NCBI RefSeq assembly: GCF_001719045.1
Contig: NZ_CP015423.1
Location: forward strand, 4,339,501 to 4,403,500
Reading direction: 5' to 3'
DNA from: Paenibacillus polymyxa
GTDB lineage: Bacteria; Bacillota; Bacilli; Paenibacillales; Paenibacillaceae
DNA length: 64,000 nt
Part shown: positions 27,063 to 35,747 of the stretch, piece after piece
Layout: the number at the start of each line of letters is the position of its first letter
How positions within the stretch are numbered: position 1 is the first letter of the stretch
The notes under the pieces: model-generated
What the model was told of the DNA's origin: nothing
Databases searched by the model: none
The model's input: the letters and a program-made list of their open reading frames with translations, nothing else
Made by a program: the position numbers and the translations under genes

Positions 27063-27208
27063 GTTTTCGATAAAATCCAAATTTGAAGCTGCTTAACTAT
27101 TTTATTGTTATAAAACCTACAAAAATAGTTGGTTTTGTGATATAGTATTCTTCGGATTGAAGGACACCTTATAAAACATATTAAGTATAAGTTTGGAGGA
27201 AATAATAC

Positions 27209-28606
27209 ATGGATACCTTCTTTATTATTTTAAATGTAATCGTGCTGCTTTTGCTGCTAGGCGTATTGGTCTGGATGCAGAAAAAGCACATCTCCTTTAC
27301 AAAAAGGGTATTTGCCGGACTTGGCTTCGGACTGATCTACGGGGCTATTCTACAATATGCTTATGGTGCAGGCTCAGAGGTCATTACAAAATCGGTTGAT
27401 TGGTTCAACCTCGCAGGTAACGGTTATGTCCGTTTGCTGCAAATGGTCGTTATTCCGCTTATCATGGTGTCGATTATTTCGGCTATTATGAATTTGAAGG
27501 GAAGACAGAACCTTGGCAAAATCAGCGTGTCCATTATTGCAGTACTACTGATTACAACGGCAATTGCTGCTTCAGTTAGTATTGTAACCAGCCTGTCGTT
27601 TGACCTAAAGGCAATTGAGATTCAAGGTGGGGAAAAGGAACAAGCACAGGGCTTGAAGATGGAAGAGCGCCTTGGAACAGTTCAGGACATGACCATTCCA
27701 CAGCAGGTGCTGGAATTTATTCCTTCAAATCCTTTTGAGGATATGACGGGAGCACGTCGTACGTCGACGCTGGCGGTGGTTATTTTCTCGGCTTTTATCG
27801 GGGTGGCTGTACTCGGATTGGATCGTAAAAAACCGGAACAGGCGCAAACCTTCCGTAAAGTGATTGATGCAGTGTACGCTGTAGTGATGCGAATTGTAAC
27901 TCTGGTGCTGAGATTGACTCCTTACGGTATTTTAGCACTGATCACTAAAGTAGTAGCTACGACCAATCCAGATGAAATTTTGAAGCTAATCAAGTTTGTG
28001 CTCGCTTCTTATGTGGCTCTGTTGGTCATGTTTATCATTCATCTTATTTTGCTGGCCTTGTTCGGCTACAATCCGGTGACGTATGTGAAAAAGGTATTGC
28101 CTACACTGGTTTTTGCTTTTACTTCTCGTTCCAGTGCGGCGACCATTCCGTTAAATGTTGAAACACAAACGAAAAAGCTTGGTGTGTCCGACGGCATCGC
28201 GAATCTGTCTGCGACCTTGGGAGCGACTATTGGGCAAAACGGCTGTGCTGGTATTTATCCGGCAATGCTGGCGGTTATGATTGCTCCAACCGTGGGTATT
28301 GATCCAACGAGCTGGGATTTTATCCTCACGCTGATTCTGGTCGTTACGGTCAGCTCGTTCGGCGTGGCGGGTGTAGGCGGTGGTGCCACTTTCGCTTCCC
28401 TGATCGTGCTTTCCACCATGAATCTTCCAGTGGCATTGGCAGGATTGCTCATCTCAGTCGAACCGTTGATTGATATGGGACGCACAGCGTTAAATGTCAA
28501 TGATTCTATTACTGCAGGTCTCATTTCAGGCAAGGTGCTCAAGGAGAACGATCAAGACGTATTCAATAATCATGGTATGGATTTGGATGCAACGGCACAC
28601 TCTTAA
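27209..28606 (+). CDS. tcyP: L-cystine:cation symporter TcyP
   Basis: A 465-residue member of the dicarboxylate/amino acid:cation symporter (SLC1-like) family. An N-terminal helix is followed by an extended second segment (SVDWFNLAGNGYVRLLQMVV), the conserved substrate region FAFTSRSSAATIPLNVET (serine-rich re-entrant loop HP1, about 308-325) and GATIGQNGCAGIYPAMLA (about 340). The AVLGLDRKK spacer and overall length are as in Bacillus TcyP, which imports cystine. GGAGG is 8-9 nt before the ATG. Monocistronic between two terminators. Confidence 0.92.
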   Translation: MDTFFIILNVIVLLLLLGVLVWMQKKHISFTKRVFAGLGFGLIYGAILQYAYGAGSEVITKSVDWFNLAGNGYVRLLQMVVIPLIMVSIISAIMNLKGRQNLGKISVSIIAVLLITTAIAASVSIVTSLSFDLKAIEIQGGEKEQAQGLKMEERLGTVQDMTIPQQVLEFIPSNPFEDMTGARRTSTLAVVIFSAFIGVAVLGLDRKKPEQAQTFRKVIDAVYAVVMRIVTLVLRLTPYGILALITKVVATTNPDEILKLIKFVLASYVALLVMFIIHLILLALFGYNPVTYVKKVLPTLVFAFTSRSSAATIPLNVETQTKKLGVSDGIANLSATLGATIGQNGCAGIYPAMLAVMIAPTVGIDPTSWDFILTLILVVTVSSFGVAGVGGGATFASLIVLSTMNLPVALAGLLISVEPLIDMGRTALNVNDSITAGLISGKVLKENDQDVFNNHGMDLDATAHS

Positions 28607-28686
28607 GTAATGATAAATGAAGGGTGTACGATCAGTCTCATATCACATCTGTAGCCTATATAACACACGTACTGTATGTACGCTGT

Positions 28687-28720
28687 ACAAAGAGCCGGCC
28701 ATAAGGTCGGCTCTTTGTAT
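28687..28720 (+). terminator. Terminator of tcyP
   Basis: ACAAAGAGCCG/CGGCTCTTTGT perfect stem with 10-nt loop; short T-rich tail. Confidence 0.78.
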
Positions 28721-28810
28721 TGAGTTTAGGGCAGTGTAAATTATGGCTGTTCACAAATCCTAATCTATGATACATTAAAATAATGTTTTTCCGGCTTGCT
28801 TCGGATGAAC

Positions 28811-28849
28811 CGCGGTTCGCAACCATCCCGCGCTATCAAAACTAGGAGG
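28811..28849 (+). promoter_or_regulatory. preQ1-I riboswitch with the ribosome binding site in its pseudoknot
   Basis: CGCGGTTCGCAACCATCCCG followed by CGCTATCAAAACTAGGAGG matches the compact preQ1-I layout: P1 stem CGCGG/CCGCG, C-rich loop and A-rich tail ending AAAACTA. The tail runs straight into AGGAGG, 5 nt before the start codon. Pseudoknot formation on binding preQ1 should hide the Shine-Dalgarno. The downstream gene is a queuosine-precursor transporter, the expected target. Confidence 0.85.
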
Positions 28850-28854
28850 ATTTC

Positions 28855-29553
28855 ATGTTTAATCTGTTATGGGGGGCAGCTTTTGTCCTCGTCAATTTTA
28901 TGTTCTTTTTGTTATGTTTTCGGTTGTTCGGTAAAAAAGGGCTGTACGCCTGGATTGGTGTTGCTACTGTACTAGCCAACATTCAGGTAACCAAAACGAT
29001 TGATCTGGTCGGCATTACCACGACATTGGGAAATACGATGTATGTTTCTATGTATATGGCCAGCGACTTACTGAATGAAAAATATGGGCCTAAAGAAGCG
29101 CGTAAAGCTGTGTGGTTCGGCTTTTTCACTCTGATTATGACGACGATAACGATGCAGATGGTGCTGCAGTTCCAGCCTACTGCAACGGATTTTGCCCAGA
29201 CACCGATGCAACAGCTGTTCGGATTGTTGCCAAGACTTGCGCTTGCCAGCTTGACAGCCTATGCGGTCAGTCAATTGCTGGACGTGCGTCTGTACGCCTG
29301 GATTCGCAAGTTCTTCCCGGAACGTCATCAGCTCTGGATTCGCGGCAATGGCAGCACGATGATCAGCTCGTTTATAGATACGCTCATTTTCTGTACTATT
29401 GCCTTTTACGGTTATGCGTGGGGGATATGGCTCGAGATATTATTCACCACCTACATCTTAAAATTTGTACTGACCGCGGCGGGTACACCCATTTTGTACA
29501 TCGCACGCAATTTCCGCTTTATAGAAGAGGAGGGGCAAACCCTCAAGCCATGA
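28855..29553 (+). CDS. yhhQ: Queuosine precursor transporter (YhhQ/VUT family)
   Basis: A 232-residue membrane protein of the VUT/DUF165 family that imports preQ0/preQ1 for tRNA queuosine synthesis. Around six to seven helices are seen, with the family marks NIQVTKTIDLVGITTTLGNT, MYMASDLLNEKYGPKEARKA (about 67-86) and the C-terminal NGSTMISSFIDTLIFCTIAF. Control by the preQ1-I riboswitch directly upstream supports the function. AGGAGG is within that aptamer. The stop codon lies inside the terminator hairpin. Confidence 0.9.
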   Translation: MFNLLWGAAFVLVNFMFFLLCFRLFGKKGLYAWIGVATVLANIQVTKTIDLVGITTTLGNTMYVSMYMASDLLNEKYGPKEARKAVWFGFFTLIMTTITMQMVLQFQPTATDFAQTPMQQLFGLLPRLALASLTAYAVSQLLDVRLYAWIRKFFPERHQLWIRGNGSTMISSFIDTLIFCTIAFYGYAWGIWLEILFTTYILKFVLTAAGTPILYIARNFRFIEEEGQTLKP

Positions 29554-29581
29554 TGGCTTGGGGTTGCCCCTCCTTTTTTTC
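29528..29581 (+). terminator. Terminator overlapping the yhhQ stop codon
   Basis: GGAGGGGCAA/TTGCCCCTCC plus inner CAAGCCAT/ATGGCTTG, then T7. The last eight codons of yhhQ form the left arm. Confidence 0.88.
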
Positions 29582-29620
29582 ATCCTTTTTTACATACCAA
29601 TATAATGAATAGCGATGGAT

Positions 29621-30709
29621 TTATCCGAGCACTGTCAGTTCTTTTGGAAAAGAGGTAAGCACTTCAACACCATTAGAGGTGACCAAAACGTCATCTTCAA
29701 TCCGCACACCGCCGAGGCCTGGCACATAGATGCCGGGTTCGATGGTGAACACGAAGCCTTCATGAAGCAGATCGCTATTGCCTCCGTGTACAGATGGATA
29801 TTCGTGAACACTCATACCAAGGCCGTGTCCAACTCGATGGTTAAAGGCAGGGCCGTATCCAGCGGCTTCAACAACAGCCCGTGCTGCCTGATCTACGGAT
29901 GCGCAGGAAACTCCCGGGCGAATGGCGGCAATTCCCGCTTCGTTGGAGCGAAGAACCGTATTGTAAATCGTTTCCAGCTCAGCCGACAGCTTTCCAAAAG
30001 CAAAAGTACGCGTAATATCCGAAGCATAGCCATCGGAATATACGCCCATATCAAACATGAGCAGATCGCCATGCTGTAGCTTGCGGGTGCCTGGAACACC
30101 ATGAGGCAAGGCTGTTTTGGGTCCAGACAGCACTGTTGTGTCAAAGGACGGGCCATCTGCGCCGATTTTTTTCATCTGATATTCGATTTCGGCCACCAGC
30201 TCGACTTCCGTCACTCCTTCGCGCACATGGGTGAGGCCGTGGCGAAGAGCATCTTCCACCAAACGAGCTGCATGTTTCAGACGTTGTACTTCCTCAGGAG
30301 TTTTTCTCACACGCATTTCTTGAAGCACAGGACCCAGATCCACATATTGAGCCGCGCCAATAGCAGTATGTAACTGTTCATAACGGAGGACGGAGACGTG
30401 CTCCTTTTCCAGCGCGAATGTTTTCACTCCGGTGCCTGTACATTGACGCAACAGATCATATGGATTGTCCGTATCGGTGTGGGTGGATATACGAGTCACA
30501 GAAGAAGCAGCTTGGGCGGCTTCTGCATCCAGAGCGGGTACGATCAGTTCTGGTTCTTGGTCTCGAAGCAGCACGAGACCAAGAAAACGCTCATGCGGAT
30601 CACTAGCAAAGCCCGTCAGGTAGTAAATATGTTTGGGATCGGTCACAAGCAGGCCATCCCAAGATTGTGATTTCAATTCATCATATAATCTTGTAATTTT
30701 ATCATTCAT
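29621..30709 (-). CDS. Xaa-Pro peptidase family protein (M24B)
   Basis: A 362-residue dinuclear-metal peptidase that removes residues before proline. The creatinase-like N-terminal domain (about 1-130) contains LLVTDPKHIYYLTGF. The M24 pita-bread domain has the metal ligands in MFDMGVYSDGYASDITRTF, GHGLGMSVHE, EPGIYVPGLGGVRIEDD. The length fits PepQ/YpdF-type enzymes of Bacillota. AAGGA lies 10 nt before the ATG. It faces yhhQ; the yhhQ terminator may also stop it. The 72-bp spacer to the upstream metallo-hydrolase gene allows cotranscription, but no functional link is evident. Confidence 0.88.
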   Translation of the reverse strand: MNDKITRLYDELKSQSWDGLLVTDPKHIYYLTGFASDPHERFLGLVLLRDQEPELIVPALDAEAAQAASSVTRISTHTDTDNPYDLLRQCTGTGVKTFALEKEHVSVLRYEQLHTAIGAAQYVDLGPVLQEMRVRKTPEEVQRLKHAARLVEDALRHGLTHVREGVTEVELVAEIEYQMKKIGADGPSFDTTVLSGPKTALPHGVPGTRKLQHGDLLMFDMGVYSDGYASDITRTFAFGKLSAELETIYNTVLRSNEAGIAAIRPGVSCASVDQAARAVVEAAGYGPAFNHRVGHGLGMSVHEYPSVHGGNSDLLHEGFVFTIEPGIYVPGLGGVRIEDDVLVTSNGVEVLTSFPKELTVLG

Positions 30710-30781
30710 AGAGTCTCATTCCTTTCTGTCCATGTATTCATTATAGCTCTTATTACATCATAATTTATAGCTTTGAATGGC

Positions 30782-31510
30782 TTACTCTCTTGCTTGACTT
30801 AATGTTTGCAGACGTGCTTGTACGTTCTGATCATAGTAGCCGCCATGGAAGCAGATTACCTTTTCAACATCCAATACCGTCAGCTTTTCGAGGCTCTTCA
30901 GAGCCAATGGCATATCCGGCGTAGCCGACTCAGCGGGACCGACCAGTTCACCTTCGACTACCAGCAGTTCATCTGCCGCCAATAGTAGCTTTTGTGCGGG
31001 CACATACAAGCTGATATGCCCGGGCGTGTGACCGGGTGTATGAATAATCTGTATGCCCCCACCATAAGGCAGATGCTCACCGTCCTCAAGAATATGAGCA
31101 AAGCGCAAATCTGGCAGGCGGCGAATCATATCCTCTGCTTGCTGCTTGAACACAGTATCCATTTGTTTAATCCGTTCCGACGTCAGCTTCACAAACGGTC
31201 GCTCTCCTGTCATGTAAGGAACGTCATCCTTATGGGCTAACAGGGCAGTATTCGGCAGCAGATCCAGCAGTGCATGAACATTTCCGATATGGTCAATATC
31301 CTGATGTGTTAAAATAATTCTTTTCACGCGGCTGATATCCTCACCCACATCTGAGATAGCCTTGCGTAATGGCTCAAATTGGCCGAGCATTCCCGTGTCA
31401 ATCAGTGTAAGTCCATCCTCGTCCTTGAGCAGTACAGGATAAATAGTCGTTTTTCCAAAAAAAGATTCCATAGGTATTTCCAAAATCAAGAGTTGAGTTC
31501 CAATATTCAT
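30782..31510 (-). CDS. Metallo-beta-lactamase fold hydrolase
   Basis: A 242-residue MBL-fold enzyme with metal motif HQDIDH (about 68-73, an HxxxDH variant with Gln in place of the second His), HTPGHTPGHIS (about 156), the bridging Asp in LLLAADELLV and the last His in CFHGGYY. This resembles the YflN/glyoxalase-II-like group of Bacillus; the substrate is unknown. The start is weakly supported: only GAAGCAG and a distant AAGGA precede the ATG, and no better in-frame start was found. Confidence 0.83.
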   Translation of the reverse strand: MNIGTQLLILEIPMESFFGKTTIYPVLLKDEDGLTLIDTGMLGQFEPLRKAISDVGEDISRVKRIILTHQDIDHIGNVHALLDLLPNTALLAHKDDVPYMTGERPFVKLTSERIKQMDTVFKQQAEDMIRRLPDLRFAHILEDGEHLPYGGGIQIIHTPGHTPGHISLYVPAQKLLLAADELLVVEGELVGPAESATPDMPLALKSLEKLTVLDVEKVICFHGGYYDQNVQARLQTLSQARE

Positions 31511-31707
31511 ATTAAGCTGCTTCAGAATCCTTGACTCCGAAACATACCTCCCGTCTCATGGTGTTAAATCGCTTACCCCGTTTTTATTTTCCCTCAAGCT
31601 CTATTATAAAACCCTTTGGGACTAATCCGCAAAACAACTCGATATGGCTGATCGGGCGCTTGTCTTGTACAATAAATAAATCACACCATAGGAGGCGGAT
31701 ATGAATA

Positions 31708-32220
31708 ATGAATCAGGACCAATCTTTTTCCATTGAATTTGCGTGCAGAGAGGATCTTCCCGATATTGTGGATATTTATAATTCTACGATTGCAGGACGA
31801 ATGGTCACCGCAGATCTGGAACCGGTGACAGTGGAGAGCCGCATTCCATGGTTTGAGGCTCATCAGGAGAACCACCGCCCTTTGTGGGTTTTAAAGCAAA
31901 AGGGGACCATTGCCGGTTGGGCCAGCCTTCAGTCCTTTTATGGGCGTCCAGCTTATAACGGTACAGCAGAAATTAGCATTTACGTCCATGAGGATTCTCG
32001 TGGAACCGGAACAGGAAGTCGACTGGTACAGCATTTGCTAAATGAATGTCCGAGACTGGGGATTACAACGTTGTTGGGATTTGTTTTTGGTCATAATGAG
32101 CCAAGTATTGGGCTGCTGCGGAAGTTTGGTTTTGAGCAATGGGGGTACTATCCGCGTGTAGCTGTGCTGGACAGCATAGAGCGAGATTTGGCGATATTGG
32201 GCAAGCGAGTGGATGAATAA
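31708..32220 (+). CDS. GNAT N-acetyltransferase (phosphinothricin acetyltransferase-like)
   Basis: A 170-residue GNAT of the PAT/Bar type. Typical marks are [25 protein letters not shown] near the N-terminus (positions about 17-41), [20 protein letters not shown] with the acetyl-CoA loop (about 92-111) and [21 protein letters not shown] (about 131-151). Members acetylate small amines, and some detoxify phosphinothricin or methionine sulfoximine; the substrate here is not known. An out-of-frame ATG at 31701 lies closer to AGGAGG but closes after 11 codons. Closed by a terminator. Confidence 0.86.
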   Translation: MNQDQSFSIEFACREDLPDIVDIYNSTIAGRMVTADLEPVTVESRIPWFEAHQENHRPLWVLKQKGTIAGWASLQSFYGRPAYNGTAEISIYVHEDSRGTGTGSRLVQHLLNECPRLGITTLLGFVFGHNEPSIGLLRKFGFEQWGYYPRVAVLDSIERDLAILGKRVDE

Positions 32221-32262
32221 TAGTTTATGACAGTTAAATATTTTTTTGTAATGTGTACAGAA

Positions 32263-32321
32263 AAAGGCTGTTTCCAAAATCGTCTCTACACTGCGGATGA
32301 TTTTGGGAGCAGCCTCTTTTA
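32263..32321 (+). terminator. Terminator of the GNAT gene
   Basis: AGGCTGTTTCCAAAATC pairs with GATGATTTTGGGAGCAGCCT, followed by CTTTTATTTTG. Confidence 0.75.
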
Positions 32322-32341
32322 TTTTGCTATTTTCATCGCTT

Positions 32342-32776
32342 TTAACGCTGAGGTCTAAAACGTATGTTGTGAAAAATTTGATTAAGCACCTCAGACAGCA
32401 CCAAACCGACAGCAATAGCTCCTGCGATCATCAGCGTGCTCAGGGCCAGCTCCAGTGCCTGAGGATAATGTTGTTGTACGAACTGGCGCATGGCATTATA
32501 GGCCATTCCCCCTGGAACGAGCGGAATCATGCCTGCTACGCTGAAAATAATCACAGGCATTTTGTACAGCCGCGCAAAGCCTTGACTGACGATGCCGATG
32601 AGGATCGTTGCTAAAAGGCTGGCGCTCACAGGTCCCATGCTGTCCGTGGTTGAATAATAGACCAGCCAACCTAGCATACCAACAAAACCACATTGCAGCA
32701 GCGAGCGCCGGGGGGCGTGGAAAAGTATGCCGAAACCAGCGGTGGCAATAAAGCTTGTGAATAATTGTGCAAGCAT
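32342..32776 (-). CDS. Threonine/serine exporter, small subunit (ThrE C-terminal half, YjjB/DUF3815-like)
   Basis: A 144-residue membrane protein with four to five helices: MLAQLFTSFIATAGFGILF, CGFVGMLGWLVYY, ASLLATILIGIVSQGFARL and the GMIPLVPGGMAYNAM motif (about 89-103), which is the ThrE/YjjB signature. It forms a split ThrE exporter with the 251-residue protein encoded directly upstream. The frame runs back to 32854, but AGGAG 10 nt before the ATG at 32776 decides the start. 20 bp separate the two genes. Confidence 0.86.
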   Translation of the reverse strand: MLAQLFTSFIATAGFGILFHAPRRSLLQCGFVGMLGWLVYYSTTDSMGPVSASLLATILIGIVSQGFARLYKMPVIIFSVAGMIPLVPGGMAYNAMRQFVQQHYPQALELALSTLMIAGAIAVGLVLSEVLNQIFHNIRFRPQR

Positions 32777-32796
32777 AGACTTGAATCTCCTCCGAA

Positions 32797-33552
32797 TCAC
32801 ATATAAGAAATGATAACCGCAACGCCAGCTCCAATGCCGAAAGACGTCAGGCAAGCATCGGCTCCCTTGGAAAGACCCGAAACAAGGTGCCCTGACATTA
32901 AATCACGAATGGCATTTGTAATTAACAAGCCTGGAACCAGTGGCATGACGGAGCCAATTATAATTTTATCCATCATCTGTCCCCAGCCTACTATCGTTAA
33001 CAGAGCCGCCAGCAAGCCGATTAGAAAAGATGCAGAAAACTCTGAGAAAAACTTGACCTTAACGAGCCTGTGAAAATACTGTACGGCTGCAAATCCGATA
33101 CCGCCGCATAACACAGCTGCGGGGAAGTCTCGCCAGACACCACCAAACATAATCATAAAGCAACCGCTGGCCAACGCAGCAGCCATCAGCTGTACACGGT
33201 TGGAATAGCGGAGGGGGCCACGCTCAATCTCCGCAAGCTCCTTGACGGCAGCGCGGGGAGACAAATCACCTGTGCTGATTTTACGTGAAATGGAATTGAC
33301 CTCTGTCACCTTGTGCAAATCGGTGGTCCGCTCTACGATGCGGATGAGCTTGGCAGGCTCCGAATCATTAATGGCAAAAAAAATCCCAGTTGGTGTTACA
33401 TAGCTATGGGACTGAGATATGCCATAGGCTGAAGCAATGCGGGACATCGTGTCTTCAACACGATAGGTTTCGGCTCCATTTTGCATCATCAGTTTGCCCG
33501 CCAACAGACAAACTTCAATGATTTCAGGAGTAGGATAGGAATGATTATTCAT
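32797..33552 (-). CDS. Threonine/serine exporter, large subunit (ThrE N-terminal half, YjjP/DUF1212-like)
   Basis: A 251-residue protein with a cytoplasmic N-terminal part: IEVCLLAGKLMMQNGAETYR (about 12-31), VEDTMSRIA, SYVTPTGIFFAI, and VNSISRKISTGDLS. Five hydrophobic helices follow, with IIIGSVMPLVPGLLITNAIR (about 198-217) as the family pore segment. With the adjacent small subunit it makes the two-gene form of the ThrE exporter. First gene of the pair. The ribosome binding site is a weak AGAGAGCGAG. Confidence 0.86.
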   Translation of the reverse strand: MNNHSYPTPEIIEVCLLAGKLMMQNGAETYRVEDTMSRIASAYGISQSHSYVTPTGIFFAINDSEPAKLIRIVERTTDLHKVTEVNSISRKISTGDLSPRAAVKELAEIERGPLRYSNRVQLMAAALASGCFMIMFGGVWRDFPAAVLCGGIGFAAVQYFHRLVKVKFFSEFSASFLIGLLAALLTIVGWGQMMDKIIIGSVMPLVPGLLITNAIRDLMSGHLVSGLSKGADACLTSFGIGAGVAVIISYM

Positions 33553-33612
33553 ACTCGCTCTCTTTCATTCGTACCGGGCCGTTCGACCCTATTATTTTCA
33601 TTTATTGTAGCA

Positions 33613-33640
33613 CAAAAAGCCGCCTTTTCAGAGGCGGTTA
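33613..33640 (-). terminator. Terminator of the 33666-34520 gene
   Basis: AACCGCCT/AGGCGGCT hairpin on the minus strand, then TTTTT. Confidence 0.75.
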
Positions 33641-33665
33641 TGTTAGGGGGAATCGAAGGTTTTCG

Positions 33666-34520
33666 TCAAGATTCTATCATATCGGGAATAACGGTATAGT
33701 AGGACTCTTCCAGATATGTTGCGGCCTCAGATAGGCCCATCAACTTAAGCTGTCCAGCTACAAAAGCACGAAGGGCAGAATGGGTGAACAGATGCCGTGT
33801 CTGGGCATCCCGAATAAAGGCCAGTCTGGCTTCACGCGAACCGTTATAGAACAATTCACGTACAGCTTCGCCTTGTTGTTCCCAAAGGAAAGGCTCCGTT
33901 ACGGTCAAGAGGGTACTTTCCATAGAAGAGCTATGTTTCGCGGAAGAAGATACCTGAATGCCCAAGCCGTTCAGCGTAGGAGCTGCTTCATTGTGCTTCC
34001 GTTCTGCTCGCAAGCTGTCGATATAGGCAGCCATATCCTGAATCGGTTCGATACCAAATCGTTCCCGAAAGCATTCGCGTACAAACGCGGTGCGTTCATC
34101 TACAAGCTGAGGCAGTCGCTGACCTGCATGTCCAGAATAGTCGTCTCCGCTGGCGTAGTATCGTTTTAATGAACTGTTCTCTGTATAAACAACGTTTAAA
34201 AAATCCTGCAAATGACGGGCAACCACCCATACACCCGTCCAATCGACGGGAGATACGCATACGATAGGGGCCTGTGAAAGGTCCTTTTCAAGACCAAAAT
34301 CCGTTAAAAAGCCATAATGTATTCCGTCCACTCCTGCGTGGGCAAAAGGAATAACATCTGGTGGTGTAGCCATATATCGTGGCGCGCGGCCCTGCTCCAT
34401 AATCAATCCCAAATCAAAACTCAGAGAATGCCGGTTCGCTTCGAGCTCCTTTTCAAATTCTATAAGTGCCTCAATCAAAGGTGTAGCTGATCCATAGGCT
34501 AGGTTAGAACCGGAATCCAT
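33666..34520 (-). CDS. Hypothetical protein, 284 residues
   Basis: Not recognised with confidence. The central part PPDVIPFAHAGVDGIHYGFL followed by VCVSPVDWTGVWVVARHLQDFL looks like the globular fold of SMI1/KNR4 (SUKH)-like bacterial proteins, which is only a suggestion. No signal peptide or membrane segment. A long C-terminal part contains EPFLWEQQGEAVRELFYNGS. The frame extends to 34619, but GGGAGG 8 nt before ATG 34520 fixes the start. It stands alone with its own terminator. Confidence 0.75.
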   Translation of the reverse strand: MDSGSNLAYGSATPLIEALIEFEKELEANRHSLSFDLGLIMEQGRAPRYMATPPDVIPFAHAGVDGIHYGFLTDFGLEKDLSQAPIVCVSPVDWTGVWVVARHLQDFLNVVYTENSSLKRYYASGDDYSGHAGQRLPQLVDERTAFVRECFRERFGIEPIQDMAAYIDSLRAERKHNEAAPTLNGLGIQVSSSAKHSSSMESTLLTVTEPFLWEQQGEAVRELFYNGSREARLAFIRDAQTRHLFTHSALRAFVAGQLKLMGLSEAATYLEESYYTVIPDMIES

Positions 34521-34878
34521 CGTGTATGCCTCCCTTATCCAATACATCCATAAAGCGTTCATCCCTAAAAGGTACGTGATTTTACACGAAATGTAAACCT
34601 GTATGACGAATATTTTCAAAAATGTGACCTTTTACCCGTGTGTTGTCAAATAAAACGCTTTCGGGCAAAGCAGGACAAGATACCTATGTTAGCTCGGTAG
34701 AGAAGTAAAGTGGGTTTGCGAAAATGCGGTCTTTTCAGTGTATGTTAGCAACCGTGAAGTGTGATTGCAGGATGCGCGGTGTGAAGGATAAGGTGCAACG
34801 TAACAGGCCAACGGGTATAATATCAGGACAAGGTGAAAAGGAGCGTCATCCGAAGATTTAACAGAAAGAAGTGGGCAT
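34521..34878. other. Intergenic region between divergent genes
   Basis: About 360 bp. It contains a likely -10 TATAAT (34818-34823) for the downstream HAD gene. Nothing else is recognisable: no small gene with a ribosome binding site and no long hairpin. Confidence 0.4.
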
Positions 34879-35610
34879 ATGAACTTGCAAAAGAAGGCTG
34901 TTTTTTTTGATGTAGATGATACGATGTACGATCATTTGCACCCTACACGCGATGCATTGCGTACAGTATTAGGATTGAGTGAACGTTTTCCTTATGAGAA
35001 AGCCTACCATCGTATTCGCTATTACAGCGATGTACTGTCGGCTAAAGGAGGACTATTGGAGGGGAAGGCAGGGCCGGATGAACTGGATGAGATGAGGGAA
35101 GGCCGTTTCATTCTGGCTTTACAAGAATTCGGGGTAGAAATTACCCGTGAGCAGGCAGTACATGTTCAGGAAGAATACTTGGATCGTCAGTACCGAATTG
35201 AGCCTTTTGAGGGGGCTACCTCGTTAATAAATGATTTGAGCTCGGCTGGCTTTTTAGTTGGATTAATTACAAATGGTCTTGAAGAACACCAGATGAGCAA
35301 GATCAAGGCGATGGCGTTGGAAAATCATGTTGCGGCAGAGCACATCTTTGTATCTGGGACCGTTGGCTATGCCAAGCCTGATCCGCGCATCTTCGAAGTA
35401 GTGAATGAGCGGACAGGAACGTTAGCAGAGCATTGCTGCTACATTGGGGATTCCTGGCGTAATGACGTGGCGGGAGCTATAGCTGCAAATTGGCAGGTGA
35501 TCTGGTTCAATCACAGGAATGCTCTCCCGGAAACTGATGTGCTGGGGGACTATAAAACAGCAGCAAGCTATGCAGAGTTAAGAAGGTTGCTGCTGCCGGA
35601 CGCTCGTTAG
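34879..35610 (+). CDS. HAD superfamily hydrolase (YfnB/YjjG-like)
   Basis: A 243-residue HAD-IA enzyme with an alpha-helical cap between motifs I and II. Motif I is FFDVDDTMYDH (about 9-19), motif II LITNGLEEHQ (about 131), motif III the Lys of GYAKPDPRIF (about 160) and motif IV CYIGDSWRNDVAGA (about 187). This layout is that of YfnB/YjjG nucleotidase-like phosphatases; the substrate is unknown. AAGAAG/GGG precedes the ATG. A moderate promoter (TATAAT at 34818) lies about 60 bp upstream. Confidence 0.87.
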   Translation: MNLQKKAVFFDVDDTMYDHLHPTRDALRTVLGLSERFPYEKAYHRIRYYSDVLSAKGGLLEGKAGPDELDEMREGRFILALQEFGVEITREQAVHVQEEYLDRQYRIEPFEGATSLINDLSSAGFLVGLITNGLEEHQMSKIKAMALENHVAAEHIFVSGTVGYAKPDPRIFEVVNERTGTLAEHCCYIGDSWRNDVAGAIAANWQVIWFNHRNALPETDVLGDYKTAASYAELRRLLLPDAR

Positions 35611-35747
35611 ACACGGTACATACCGTATTTTTTTAAAGAATTAACCTATTTTGAAGCCATTCCAAAAGATAAACCGTAATACTATTTATCTGTTATAGAA
35701 CTAACTTCATTGGTAAAGGTTTAGAACAGAGAAGGAGGGGATCGCGC

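Noticed and set aside
27063..27208. Possible S-box or T-box leader ahead of tcyP
   Set aside because: Only a short AAAACC/GGTTTT dyad is visible; no SAM or T-box conserved elements in 150 bp.
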